Below are positions 16,781 to 24,145 of a DNA stretch of 64,000 nucleotides, in pieces. The notes under the pieces are model-generated. The model did no database searches and was not told the DNA's origin. It saw only the letters and a list, made by a program, of their open reading frames with translations. A program made the position numbers and the translations under genes. The first letter of the stretch is position 1. Each line of letters starts with the position of its first letter. Source of the stretch: DASQPR01 sp035713725 (GTDB taxonomy: Bacteria > Actinomycetota > Actinomycetes > Mycobacteriales > Micromonosporaceae); NCBI GenBank assembly GCA_035713725.1, contig DASTMZ010000137.1, positions 1 through 64,000 of the forward strand, read 5' to 3'.

Positions 16781-16877
16781 GGCCGTTCCACGGGCGGTAC
16801 GGTACATCGTCCGCAGCGCCGAAGCGCGGCAAAGCCACGAGGCGCCATATCAGTCGATCATTAGTTGGTGGGCGACG

Positions 16878-18593
16878 ATGTCAGCCTTGCGCAGCGCACA
16901 GTGGTATTCGAGCAATGACCGCGACGCGTACCTCCACCGTGCCTGGATGCGCCGCGGCCTGCCCGACGACGCGTTCCACGACCGGCCACACATCGCGATC
17001 GCGAACACCGCGTCGGATCTGACGCCGTGCAACAGCCATCTCGACGAGATCGCCGCGAGCGTGAAGGTGGGAGTCGCGGAGGCCGGCGGCGTCGCGCTGA
17101 ACCTGCCGATGGTGTCGCTCGGCGAGACGCAGCTCCGGCCGACCGCGATGTTGTGGCGGAACATGGCCGCGATGGCCGCGGAGGAGCTGTTCCGCGCAAA
17201 TCCGGTGGACGGCCTCGTGCTGCTCGGCGGCTGCGACAAGACGATTCCGTCGTTGCTGATGGCGGCCGCGTCGGTGGACCTGCCGGCGGTCGTGGTCCCG
17301 GGCGGACCGATGCTGAACGGTACGTTCCGCGGCACTCTGCTCGGTTGCGGTACGGGCGTGTGGCGGCTGAGCGAGGAGGTCCGCGCCGGCACGCTGTCGC
17401 TCGACGACTTCGTGGCATCCGAGTCGTCGATGATCCGCAGCCGCGGCCACTGCAACACGATGGGCACCGCGTCCACCATGGGGTTGCTCACTGAGGCGCT
17501 CGGCATGACGCTGCCCGGTACGGCCGGACTGCCGGCGCCGGACAGCCGACTGCTCGCCAACGCGCAACTGACGGGGCGGCTGATCGTCGACATGGTGGCC
17601 GAGCACCGTACGCCGAGCCGGGTGATGACGGCCGGCTCGTTCCACAACGCGATCGTGGCGCTCGCCGCGCTCGGCGGTTCGACGAACGCGGTGGTGCACC
17701 TGTTGGCCATCGCCGGACGACTCGGTGTGCCGCTCGTGCTCGACGACTTCGACCGCATCGGTGCCGACGTGCCGCTGCTCGTCGACCTTCAGCCGTCCGG
17801 CCGCCACCTGATGGAGGACCTGCACCGCGCGGGTGGGCTGCACGCCGTACTGCACCAAGTGCGCGACCTGTTGGACCCGACCGCGATCACGGTCACCGGT
17901 CGGCCGCTCGTCGACGACATCGGCGCGTCGCAGATCTGGGACGCCGAGGTTATCCGTACCCGTGAAGAGCCGTTGCAGCCCCGCGCGGGCATCGCCGTGC
18001 TCCGCGGCAACCTCGCGCCTAGCGGCGCCATCATCAAGCCGGCCGCCGCGTCACCACACCTGTTGCGACATCGCGGACGCGCCGTCGTCTTCGACTCGAT
18101 CGAGGACTTCCGCGGTCGCATTGACGATCCGGACCTGGAGGTGGACGCCGACTCGGTGTTGGTGCTCCGCGGCTGCGGCCCGAAGGGTTATCCGGGCATG
18201 CCCGAGGTGTCGAATCTCCCGCTGCCGCCGAAGCTGCTGCGCGACGGCGTACGCGACATGGTCCGAGTGTGTGACGGACGGATGAGCGGCACCGCCTACG
18301 GCACCGTGGTGCTGCACGTCGCGCCGGAGGCCGCGGCCGGCGGTCCGCTCGCGCGCGTGCGCACCGGTGACTGGATCGTGCTGGACGTCGAGCAGCGCCG
18401 CCTCGACGTGGACGTGCCGCAAACCGAGCTGGACGGCAGATCACCGTCGCCGGCGATGCTCGCCGGCCTGCCACGGCCGCGCCGGGGTTGGGAAGATCTT
18501 TACGTCCGTACGGTGATGGGCGCGGATACTGGCGCGGATCTCGACTTCCTGATCGGCGCGAGCGGACACCAGGTGACGCGCGAGTCGCACTGA
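16878..18593 (+). CDS. IlvD/Edd family dehydratase (sugar-acid type)
   Basis: Iron-sulfur dehydratase of 571 residues removing water from a dihydroxy acid or sugar acid. Cluster ligands are visible in LTPCNSHL, LLGGCDKT and CGPKGYPGMPE, with the SRGHCNTMGTASTMG and GGSTNAVVHL segments. The length and motifs suit arabinonate/xylonate-type dehydratases as well as dihydroxyacid dehydratase; no leucine/valine genes are nearby, which favours a sugar acid. The ATG at 16878 is chosen because the family N-terminus (LRSAQWYSSNDRDAYLHRAW) starts there; a longer open frame upstream overlaps the divergent dehydrogenase. The two genes share a 97-bp intergenic region. Confidence 0.88.
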   Translation: MSALRSAQWYSSNDRDAYLHRAWMRRGLPDDAFHDRPHIAIANTASDLTPCNSHLDEIAASVKVGVAEAGGVALNLPMVSLGETQLRPTAMLWRNMAAMAAEELFRANPVDGLVLLGGCDKTIPSLLMAAASVDLPAVVVPGGPMLNGTFRGTLLGCGTGVWRLSEEVRAGTLSLDDFVASESSMIRSRGHCNTMGTASTMGLLTEALGMTLPGTAGLPAPDSRLLANAQLTGRLIVDMVAEHRTPSRVMTAGSFHNAIVALAALGGSTNAVVHLLAIAGRLGVPLVLDDFDRIGADVPLLVDLQPSGRHLMEDLHRAGGLHAVLHQVRDLLDPTAITVTGRPLVDDIGASQIWDAEVIRTREEPLQPRAGIAVLRGNLAPSGAIIKPAAASPHLLRHRGRAVVFDSIEDFRGRIDDPDLEVDADSVLVLRGCGPKGYPGMPEVSNLPLPPKLLRDGVRDMVRVCDGRMSGTAYGTVVLHVAPEAAAGGPLARVRTGDWIVLDVEQRRLDVDVPQTELDGRSPSPAMLAGLPRPRRGWEDLYVRTVMGADTGADLDFLIGASGHQVTRESH

Positions 18594-18674
18594 CCGAATC
18601 AGCTCGCACCGACCAAGTCAGCGAGTTTCCCCGTTGTCACGGTCGGCGGCGTACGCGCTGCTAGCGTGCCGGGC

Positions 18675-19385
18675 GTGCGGTCCTACGACGTGACGGCCGA
18701 GTTCTACGACGTGCTGCAGGCCGCCGATCACCTGCGGCGCGCCGAGCGGCTGCTCGATCGGTGGCTGGGGTCTCCGCGGGTCGGGGCACTGGACATCGGC
18801 GCCGGGACCGGGCTCGCGACGCGACTCCTTGCGCAACGGACTTCGGTCACGGTGCACGCGGTGGAGCCGTCGGCCGGTATGCGGGCCGTGTTGCTCAGCC
18901 GGCTCGCGCGACACACGGAGTTGCTGTCGCACGTACGAGTGCACGCGCAACCGATGGAACGCCTTGGGCTCGCCGACGTCGCGGACTTCGCGCTATGCCT
19001 GAACACGATGGGATTGCTCGACTCGTCGGACCGGCGTGCGGCGTTGATCGCGATCGCTCGCGCCGTCGTACCGGGCGGCACGTTGGTTGTGCAGCGACCG
19101 CCAGATCGGGCCGGACCGGAGATCCGCGCGTTGCCGTCCTGGGAGTTGGGCGGCGACATGTACGGCGGCGAGGTGGTCGCGTCCCCGGCCGGGGAAGGCG
19201 AGATCGATTGGCGGTTCGACTACCGCGTCACGCGAAGTGGTGTCGTCGTTCGCGAGGAGAGCGAGACTTTCCACGGTTACCTCGTCAGCGCGCCGGCATT
19301 CGACGCCGAGCTGTCCGACGCCGGGTTCGCGCTCGTCGACCGCGACGCACCGGACGTGGTGGTCGCTCGCGTACTCCGTTCTTGA
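18675..19385 (+). CDS. Class I SAM-dependent methyltransferase
   Basis: A 236-residue methyltransferase with motif I GALDIGAGTGLATR, the acidic end of beta 2 in VHAVEPSAGM, motif DFALCLNTMG and VVPGGTLVVQRPP as the post-motif segment. It starts with the usual RSYDVTAEFYDVL helix, which fixes the start near GTG 18675 (a GTG nine bases earlier is also possible). The substrate is unknown. It ends within the promoter of the next gene: its TGA is part of a TTGATA -35 element at 19382-19387. Confidence 0.83.
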   Translation: MRSYDVTAEFYDVLQAADHLRRAERLLDRWLGSPRVGALDIGAGTGLATRLLAQRTSVTVHAVEPSAGMRAVLLSRLARHTELLSHVRVHAQPMERLGLADVADFALCLNTMGLLDSSDRRAALIAIARAVVPGGTLVVQRPPDRAGPEIRALPSWELGGDMYGGEVVASPAGEGEIDWRFDYRVTRSGVVVREESETFHGYLVSAPAFDAELSDAGFALVDRDAPDVVVARVLRS

Positions 19386-19411
19386 TACTACCGCGCAATG
19401 CGTAGTAGTAT
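19382..19411 (+). promoter_or_regulatory. Leaderless promoter with overlapping PadR-type palindrome
   Basis: TTGATA (19382-19387), an 18-bp spacer and TAGTAT (19406-19411) form a good vegetative promoter whose expected start is the A of the ATG at 19419. ATACTAC (19385-19391) and GTAGTAT (19405-19411) are inverted repeats embracing both hexamers, so a bound repressor would block polymerase. The downstream PadR is the likely binder. Confidence 0.65.
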
Positions 19412-19418
19412 GCCATCC

Positions 19419-19751
19419 ATGGATGCGACCCAGTTGCTCAAGGGTGTCCTGGACGTGGCGGTGCTTGCGGTGTTGAAGAACGAGGACGGCTACGGCTACG
19501 ACGTGCTGCGACGGCTGCGATCCGCGGGCCTCGACGACGTCGGTGACGCCTCGGTCTATGGCACATTGCGGCGTCTCTACGCGGCTGGCGCCCTGACGAC
19601 CTATGTGGTGCCCAGTGACGAGGGCCCGCACCGCAAGTATTACGCGTTGAACAAGGCAGGCCACGACCAACTTGCGCGCTCCGCCAAGGTCTGGCGGTCG
19701 TTCGCCTCCACTATGGACGTTCTGCTGACCGAACAGGGGGTCTCGGCATGA
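19419..19751 (+). CDS. PadR-family transcriptional regulator
   Basis: A 110-residue PadR repressor: QLLKGVLDVAVLAVLKNEDGYGYDVLRRL, then DASVYGTLRRLYAAGALTTYVV with the recognition helix and the wing GPHRKYYALNKAG. No ribosome-binding site precedes the ATG at 19419, but a -10 hexamer ends seven bases before it, indicating a leaderless transcript. Its stop overlaps the next start (ATGA at 19748), so the HAAS-domain membrane protein is coupled. This PadR/HAAS arrangement is recurrent in actinobacteria and Firmicutes, where the PadR protein represses its own operon. Confidence 0.9.
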   Translation: MDATQLLKGVLDVAVLAVLKNEDGYGYDVLRRLRSAGLDDVGDASVYGTLRRLYAAGALTTYVVPSDEGPHRKYYALNKAGHDQLARSAKVWRSFASTMDVLLTEQGVSA

Positions 19752-20419
19752 GCACAGTCTCCGGCGCGAGCGCGGCTGCGGCAAGCGCTGAAACGTCCGA
19801 CGCGGCATCGTCGCGGGCCGACGAGATCTCCGCCTATCTGGGGGAGGTCCGGGCGGCGCTGGCCGACCTCGACCCAGGGGTACGGGACGGTCTGCTCGAC
19901 GACCTGCCGGCGCACCTGACCGAGGTGGCCGGCGCGGACACCGCACCGCTGCGCGACAGCCTCGGCTCACCCGGGACGTTCGCCGCCGAGCTACGCGCCG
20001 CCGCGGGTCTCGCACCGGCCACCGGTGGGGACCGCCCCCGCACTGGCCGTGCTGGCGTCTCGTCGGGCGAGCTGACTCGCGAGTACGTCGGTCGGCTGGC
20101 GAATGGCCTCGCACGTGCGTGCGGCTACGACACGACCGCGGAGTTTCGCGAGGCGTTTCGGCCCGTGTGGTGGTTCGTCCGCGGTGCCGGCATCGGACTG
20201 TTCCTGGTGATCATCGGTGGGTGGGTCTCTGCGGCGTGGTACAACCCGGCCGGACGTGTCGTGCTGGCGCTGCTCTTTCTTGTCACCGAGGTGGTGTCGA
20301 TTCGACTCGGCCGCCTGTGGCAGCGAACTGACACCGGTCGTCAGACCGCCGTCATCGTGAACGTCATCTGCGTTGTGCCGATGTTCTATGCGGCGCTTGC
20401 GGTGTTGACGAACCGATAG
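19748..20419 (+). CDS. HAAS-domain (DUF1700-like) membrane signalling protein
   Basis: A 223-residue protein whose N-terminal half is a cytoplasmic helical domain (SAYLGEVRAALADLDPGVRDGLLDDLPAHLTEV, then LRDSLGSPGTFAAELRAAAG), the HAAS signalling pattern found next to PadR regulators. The C-terminal part has two or three transmembrane helices (IGLFLVIIGGWVSAAW, VVLALLFLVTEVVSI and the final hydrophobic stretch). Its ATG overlaps the padR stop. HAAS proteins are thought to link membrane state to PadR-controlled transcription; the signal here is unknown. Confidence 0.8.
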   Translation: MSTVSGASAAAASAETSDAASSRADEISAYLGEVRAALADLDPGVRDGLLDDLPAHLTEVAGADTAPLRDSLGSPGTFAAELRAAAGLAPATGGDRPRTGRAGVSSGELTREYVGRLANGLARACGYDTTAEFREAFRPVWWFVRGAGIGLFLVIIGGWVSAAWYNPAGRVVLALLFLVTEVVSIRLGRLWQRTDTGRQTAVIVNVICVVPMFYAALAVLTNR

Positions 20420-20422
20420 CGG

Positions 20423-20454
20423 CCACCGACCGCGGGTGTTTACGCGGTCGGTGG
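20423..20454. terminator. Bidirectional terminator hairpin
   Basis: CCACCGACCGCG (20423-20434) and CGCGGTCGGTGG (20443-20454) form a perfect 12-bp stem with an 8-base loop between the convergent HAAS and GNAT genes; it overlaps the GNAT stop codon. Confidence 0.8.
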
Positions 20455-21108
20455 ATCCGCCGCAAGACCGAAGAACGACAGGCATTGTCCGAGGCCTTCG
20501 ATGCGGACGTCGTGGTCGGCGTGGCGCGCCCGCCAGACGTCCCTCGCGAGTCGCATGTGGACCATATCGCCGATGCGTCCCCGGTCGGCGTGCCGGTGCA
20601 CGCCGTTGTCGACGTACCCGAGTGCGCGTGAGACGCCGAGCGAGGCGGCATTGTCGTGCCACGCGCTGGTCTCCGCGACCTCGGCGGCCAACCCGTCGAA
20701 CGCCAGCGCGAGGATAGCCAGGCGCATCGCCTTGCCGTGACCGCGTCCGCGCGCGTCGGTCACCAGCCAGGACGAGCTGTCGACGGTGCGGCGTTCGACG
20801 AAGTTGTCGGCTTCGAGCCCCTGCGCCCCGATGAGTACGTCGTCGTGGATCACGACGAATAGCAGGTTCCACGACTCGGGTCGCCACGTCCCGACGCTGT
20901 GCCAATACGTCTGGTACACCGTGCTACCGCGCGCGGCCCGACCGATGCGCCCCGGAAACGAGGGCAGCGCCGGGTTCTGATCGACGTCGTCGGGGATGCA
21001 GGCGGCGAGCGTCGCGAGGTCGGCCTCCACCATCGGGCGCAGTAGGAGGCGCCCGGTCCGCAGACGCAGACCAGTCAGCGGCCAGTTCGCGACATCGCTG
21101 TTCGGCAC
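20440..21108 (-). CDS. GNAT family N-acetyltransferase (RimJ/RimL-like)
   Basis: A 222-residue acetyltransferase: RLRTGRLLLRPMVEADLATLAA opens the RimJ/RimL-type fold, the acetyl-CoA loop is VTDARGRGHGKAMRLA, and ETSAWHDNAASLGVSRALGY gives the alpha4/beta6 region. The start at GTG 21108 has GGAAGGG nine bases upstream; the frame extends to 21141. Such enzymes acetylate protein N-termini, amino acids or drugs; the substrate is not predictable here. No operon partner is evident. Confidence 0.85.
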   Translation of the reverse strand: MPNSDVANWPLTGLRLRTGRLLLRPMVEADLATLAACIPDDVDQNPALPSFPGRIGRAARGSTVYQTYWHSVGTWRPESWNLLFVVIHDDVLIGAQGLEADNFVERRTVDSSSWLVTDARGRGHGKAMRLAILALAFDGLAAEVAETSAWHDNAASLGVSRALGYVDNGVHRHADRGRIGDMVHMRLARDVWRARHADHDVRIEGLGQCLSFFGLAADPPTA

Positions 21109-21156
21109 GGTGGGCGTCCCTTCCGGGCCGGCTAGTGCCACCGGCTTCCACGCAGG

Positions 21157-21828
21157 CTACGCGGCGGCGTCGAGACGTACGCAACACCGGCCCGCACCGG
21201 GATCCAGCACCAACGTGTGCGACGCGTCGCCGGCACCGTCCGCGACGCCGCGCAGCAATTCGAGGTTCACTCGGCACACCAGTTGGGTGTACTGCTGCGA
21301 CAGCCGATGGAACGGACAGTTGCGCAGCGTCAAACCGCCACGGTGGTCCGGTGACTCGACGGGTTCGTACCCGACGTCGACAAGCGCCGTACGCACATCG
21401 GGCGCAGCCGCGCCGAGCCGGCACCCGATCTGGTACGCGGTGCGTGGCAACGTATCCGCGACCGGCACCCCGGATGCGATCGACTCGGCGGCCGCTGCGA
21501 CGAACAGCTCGCCGACGACGTGGTAGGCCCGCTCCGGCACCGACACCGTGACCTCGGCGTCGGATCTTCGGTAGAGCTTGGCCGGCCGTCCGGCGCCGGG
21601 ACCCGTCCGGCCGTGCAAGCGGCGGTACTCCACGGCGAGGAGCCCGATCGCGGCGAGTCGGTCGAGATGCATCGCGGCGATTCGGCGACTGACGTGCAGG
21701 GCCTCGGCGGCGTTATCCCGGCCGACCGGCGTCTCGCTCCGGCTGACGAAGTCGTAGAGCGCTCGCCGCAGCGGATCGTCGAGCGCCGCGACCGAAGCGA
21801 TGCGATCTGACCTGGCATGGGTGGGCAC
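21157..21828 (-). CDS. SufR-like winged-helix regulator with C-terminal cysteine cluster
   Basis: A 223-residue regulator with an ArsR/DeoR-type winged helix (DPLRRALYDFVSRSETPVGRDNAAEAL, then VSRRIAAMHLDRLAAIGLLAVEYRR) and a C-terminal domain carrying NCPFH, VCRVN and GRCCVRL. These four cysteines are arranged as in the actinobacterial regulator group related to SufR, where they can hold an iron-sulfur cluster or metal. It is divergent from a small membrane protein gene at 21925, with a clear promoter in between, so it most likely represses that gene in response to redox or metal state. Confidence 0.82.
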   Translation of the reverse strand: MPTHARSDRIASVAALDDPLRRALYDFVSRSETPVGRDNAAEALHVSRRIAAMHLDRLAAIGLLAVEYRRLHGRTGPGAGRPAKLYRRSDAEVTVSVPERAYHVVGELFVAAAAESIASGVPVADTLPRTAYQIGCRLGAAAPDVRTALVDVGYEPVESPDHRGGLTLRNCPFHRLSQQYTQLVCRVNLELLRGVADGAGDASHTLVLDPGAGRCCVRLDAAA

Positions 21829-21853
21829 GCAACCAGTGTAAAACGCGAATCAA

Positions 21854-21882
21854 TTGACTTTAGAGCCGGACAGTCGTAGCGT
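21854..21882 (+). promoter_or_regulatory. Vegetative promoter for the membrane protein at 21925
   Basis: TTGACT (21854-21859), a 17-bp spacer and TAGCGT (21877-21882) fit a housekeeping promoter on the plus strand, about 40 bp upstream of the start codon. It lies in the intergenic region shared with the divergent SufR-like regulator, which is the likely repressor. Confidence 0.55.
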
Positions 21883-21924
21883 CGTCTAAAAGACATGGCT
21901 CTGTCTCTTAGAAAGAGGACGCGC

Positions 21925-22371
21925 ATGGCCACGCAAACAACGACGTCCGCGACCGTGCCACAAGCCTCGACCGGCCGCGCCACCGATCCGGCCTATCAGG
22001 CGTTCTTCCTGCTGCGCACGGTGTTCACAGTCGCACCGATCCTGTTCGGGCTCGACAAGTTCTTCAACCTGATGACCGACTGGACGATCTACCTCGCGCC
22101 GTGGATCAACCGCATCGTTCCCGGTACGGCGCAGCAGGCGATGTACGCCGTCGGCGTGATCGAGATCATCGCTGGCGTCCTGGTCGCGGTGCGTCCGCGC
22201 TGGGGTGCCCTGGTGGTCGCCGCGTGGTTGGCCGGCATCATCATCGACCTGCTTACGCTGGGCAACTTCTACGACGTCGCGGTACGCGACTTCGGTCTGT
22301 TCGTGGCCGCGCTCGCGCTGTCACGGCTGGCAATGTCGTTCCCGCGGCGCAGTGGTTCGCCAATGTCCTGA
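21925..22371 (+). CDS. DoxX-like four-helix membrane protein
   Basis: A 148-residue integral membrane protein with about four hydrophobic helices (AFFLLRTVFTVAPILFGLDK, QQAMYAVGVIEIIAGVLVAV, GALVVAAWLAGIIIDLLTLG, LFVAALALSRLAM). The layout resembles DoxX-like quinol-associated proteins, but I cannot assign an activity. AGAAAGAGGA lies six bases before the ATG at 21925; an earlier in-frame start at 21895 is less likely. It is divergent from the SufR-like regulator and followed by a large hairpin terminator. Confidence 0.72.
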   Translation: MATQTTTSATVPQASTGRATDPAYQAFFLLRTVFTVAPILFGLDKFFNLMTDWTIYLAPWINRIVPGTAQQAMYAVGVIEIIAGVLVAVRPRWGALVVAAWLAGIIIDLLTLGNFYDVAVRDFGLFVAALALSRLAMSFPRRSGSPMS

Positions 22372-22438
22372 GCCGATGTCGCGTGCCGTTGGATAGCGCG
22401 ACCGGGCGGTTCGTCGGGGGCGCAGCGTCCGGTCCGAT

Positions 22439-22504
22439 CGTGACCTTGCGGGGGTTTTGTTGGAACCTCGAGGGCCAACCCAACAATTTCCCCGCAAGGT
22501 CACG
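22439..22504. terminator. Large nested hairpin between convergent genes
   Basis: CGTGACCTTGCGGGG (22439-22453) and CCCCGCAAGGTCACG (22490-22504) are perfect 15-bp arms. Inside them TTGTTGG and CCAACAA give a second stem. It ends the membrane protein gene on one side and the SnoaL gene on the other, so it probably terminates both. The nested structure is larger than a usual terminator and could be a dispersed repeat. Confidence 0.7.
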
Positions 22505-22871
22505 CCTTCCGCGGCGCTCCGAACGGCCACTCCTCGAACTCCTCGCAGCGGCCGTCCGTGGCGAACCGAATCAGCCAAAGGTCACGCCACTCGTCATTCG
22601 GCGGCCTGCCGTACGCGACTTCCACCCGTACCACCGCTGTCTGATCCTCGACCGCGACGATCTCGGAACTCATCGTGAAGACCTCGTCTGGCCCGGAGCG
22701 TTCGTGCTCCCACATCGCTTCGATCGCCGGTAGACCGATCACCGGGTCCTGATACGGGCCTTGGCGGTAGACCGCTTCGGCGGTGAAGAGGTCGGCCAGC
22801 GCGGACACGCCGACCGATCGCCACGCCTGCTCGTAGCCGGCCACCCAGCGGGCCACCTCATGCCTGTCCAT
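22500..22871 (-). CDS. SnoaL-like/NTF2-fold protein
   Basis: A 123-residue NTF2-fold protein: VARWVAGYEQAWRSVGVSALADLFTAEAVYRQGPY is the cone-forming helix pair, followed by GLPAIEAMWE and the sheet strands VVRVEVAYG and WRDLWLIRF. Members bind or isomerise small molecules; no catalytic motif is diagnostic here. It starts 4 bp after the membrane protein gene upstream (22876-23664), so the two form an operon. Its last codons overlap the large hairpin. Confidence 0.75.
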   Translation of the reverse strand: MDRHEVARWVAGYEQAWRSVGVSALADLFTAEAVYRQGPYQDPVIGLPAIEAMWEHERSGPDEVFTMSSEIVAVEDQTAVVRVEVAYGRPPNDEWRDLWLIRFATDGRCEEFEEWPFGAPRKA

Positions 22872-22875
22872 GTCG

Positions 22876-23664
22876 TCAGCGTGCCAGATGGCGGGCGAGC
22901 CGCCACCGGACGCGAAGCGTTCGCCCCGTTGGGGTGACGTCGCCGACGGCGAGTTCCCGCGCTGTCCACATGAGCCACACCGGCAGCAGGACTGCGCCGA
23001 TGCCGACCAGCAACCACAACGTGAGGTCGTCGCTCGCGTCGGCGTACGCGGCCGCGAGCACTAGCACTGCGACGGCGACCGTGGCCGTGGAGCCGATCCA
23101 GCCGGGTCGCATCGCGGTGGTACGCCGTGCCTGCGCAGCGAGTGCGAGCATGCCGCCGCCAATGAGCAGCAGCGCGACCAGTTCGAACGCTTGCGTCACG
23201 GTATCCACCGTGAAGGCGATCGCGTTGACTGCCTCGATCGGGTTGTCGTGCGTGGCCATCAGCCCGACGGCTCGATGGCCACCTAACTGCAGTGTGTTGC
23301 CGATGGTCCACATGACGCCGCCGAGTGCGAGTGCATACCCGCCGATGCGCGACAGCGTGGCGGATCGGCCGAATCGACCGCGCAACGTCGCGGCCACGAC
23401 CACAAGCGAGAGCATGCCCAGCAGCGCGATCGCGGTGTTGAACCGCTCTTGCGGAAGGGTTGTGGCGAACCACTGGTACCACCTGTGCAGCGCGGAGTCG
23501 AGCGGCTCGCCGGGCGGCGCAAGCGGTGCCGAAGCGACCGTGACGTGGTTTGCGATGAGTGCGTACCAGATGGCCGAGATCAGGAATGCTGCGGCCGCTA
23601 CGTACATCACCACCCATGCCACTCCGTCCGCTTGGCGGTGTTCCTTCGTCACGTCGATGCTCAT
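22876..23664 (-). CDS. Multi-pass membrane protein of unknown function
   Basis: A 262-residue protein with six to seven hydrophobic helices (VMYVAAAAFLISAIWYALI, AIALLGMLSLVVVAATL, ALALGGVMWTIGNTLQLGG, AFELVALLLIGGGMLALAA, ATVAVAVLVLAAAY, LLVGIGAVLLPVWLMW). The overall pattern resembles DUF4386-type proteins, without a diagnostic motif. The start is ATG 23664. It is the first of two genes, with the SnoaL-like protein 4 bp downstream. Confidence 0.65.
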   Translation of the reverse strand: MSIDVTKEHRQADGVAWVVMYVAAAAFLISAIWYALIANHVTVASAPLAPPGEPLDSALHRWYQWFATTLPQERFNTAIALLGMLSLVVVAATLRGRFGRSATLSRIGGYALALGGVMWTIGNTLQLGGHRAVGLMATHDNPIEAVNAIAFTVDTVTQAFELVALLLIGGGMLALAAQARRTTAMRPGWIGSTATVAVAVLVLAAAYADASDDLTLWLLVGIGAVLLPVWLMWTARELAVGDVTPTGRTLRVRWRLARHLAR

Positions 23665-23795
23665 GTCGCGCTCCCTTCGCCTGACGACGGCCGAAGCGTA
23701 GGTCCGTCGAAGGGCGCGAACATCCGGGCCATCACGGCGGGATCAGTGCGGGTTAGCACTGACGAGTGCCGCCGGACGTGCGACCATGTGCACTC

Positions 23796-24143
23796 ATGAG
23801 GCGCCTGCTGATCGTCGACGATCACGCTGGTTTCCGCATGTGGGCACGTGAAGTGCTCGGGCACGAAGGATTCGACGTGGTCGGTGAGGCGACCGATGGG
23901 TTGTCCGCGATCGACGCGGTCCATGATCTGCACCCCGAGGTCGTGCTGCTCGACATCCAGCTGCCGGACATGAGCGGTTTCGAGGTTGCCGATCGCATCG
24001 CATCGCAGACCTCGGTTGTGTTGACGTCGAGCCGGTCGGCCGCCGACTACGGCCCAGCCGTGGTGCGCAGTCTGGCGGTCGGATTCATGGCGAAGTCGGA
24101 TCTCACCGGTGCGGCGATGGCCGCTCTGTTGGACCCGGCGTAG
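23796..24143 (+). CDS. Stand-alone receiver-domain response regulator
   Basis: A 115-residue receiver domain with no output domain. The acidic pair is in LIVDDH, the phosphoacceptor is Asp53 in LLDIQLPD, the switch residue lies in VVLTSSRSA and the conserved lysine is in GFMAKSD. The ATG at 23796 is chosen because MRRLLIVDD begins the fold. It precedes a histidine kinase gene by 2 bp, and a second regulator with DNA-binding domain follows, so this single-domain protein may act as a phosphate sink or alternative output for the same kinase. Confidence 0.88.
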   Translation: MRRLLIVDDHAGFRMWAREVLGHEGFDVVGEATDGLSAIDAVHDLHPEVVLLDIQLPDMSGFEVADRIASQTSVVLTSSRSAADYGPAVVRSLAVGFMAKSDLTGAAMAALLDPA

Positions 24144-24145
24144 TC

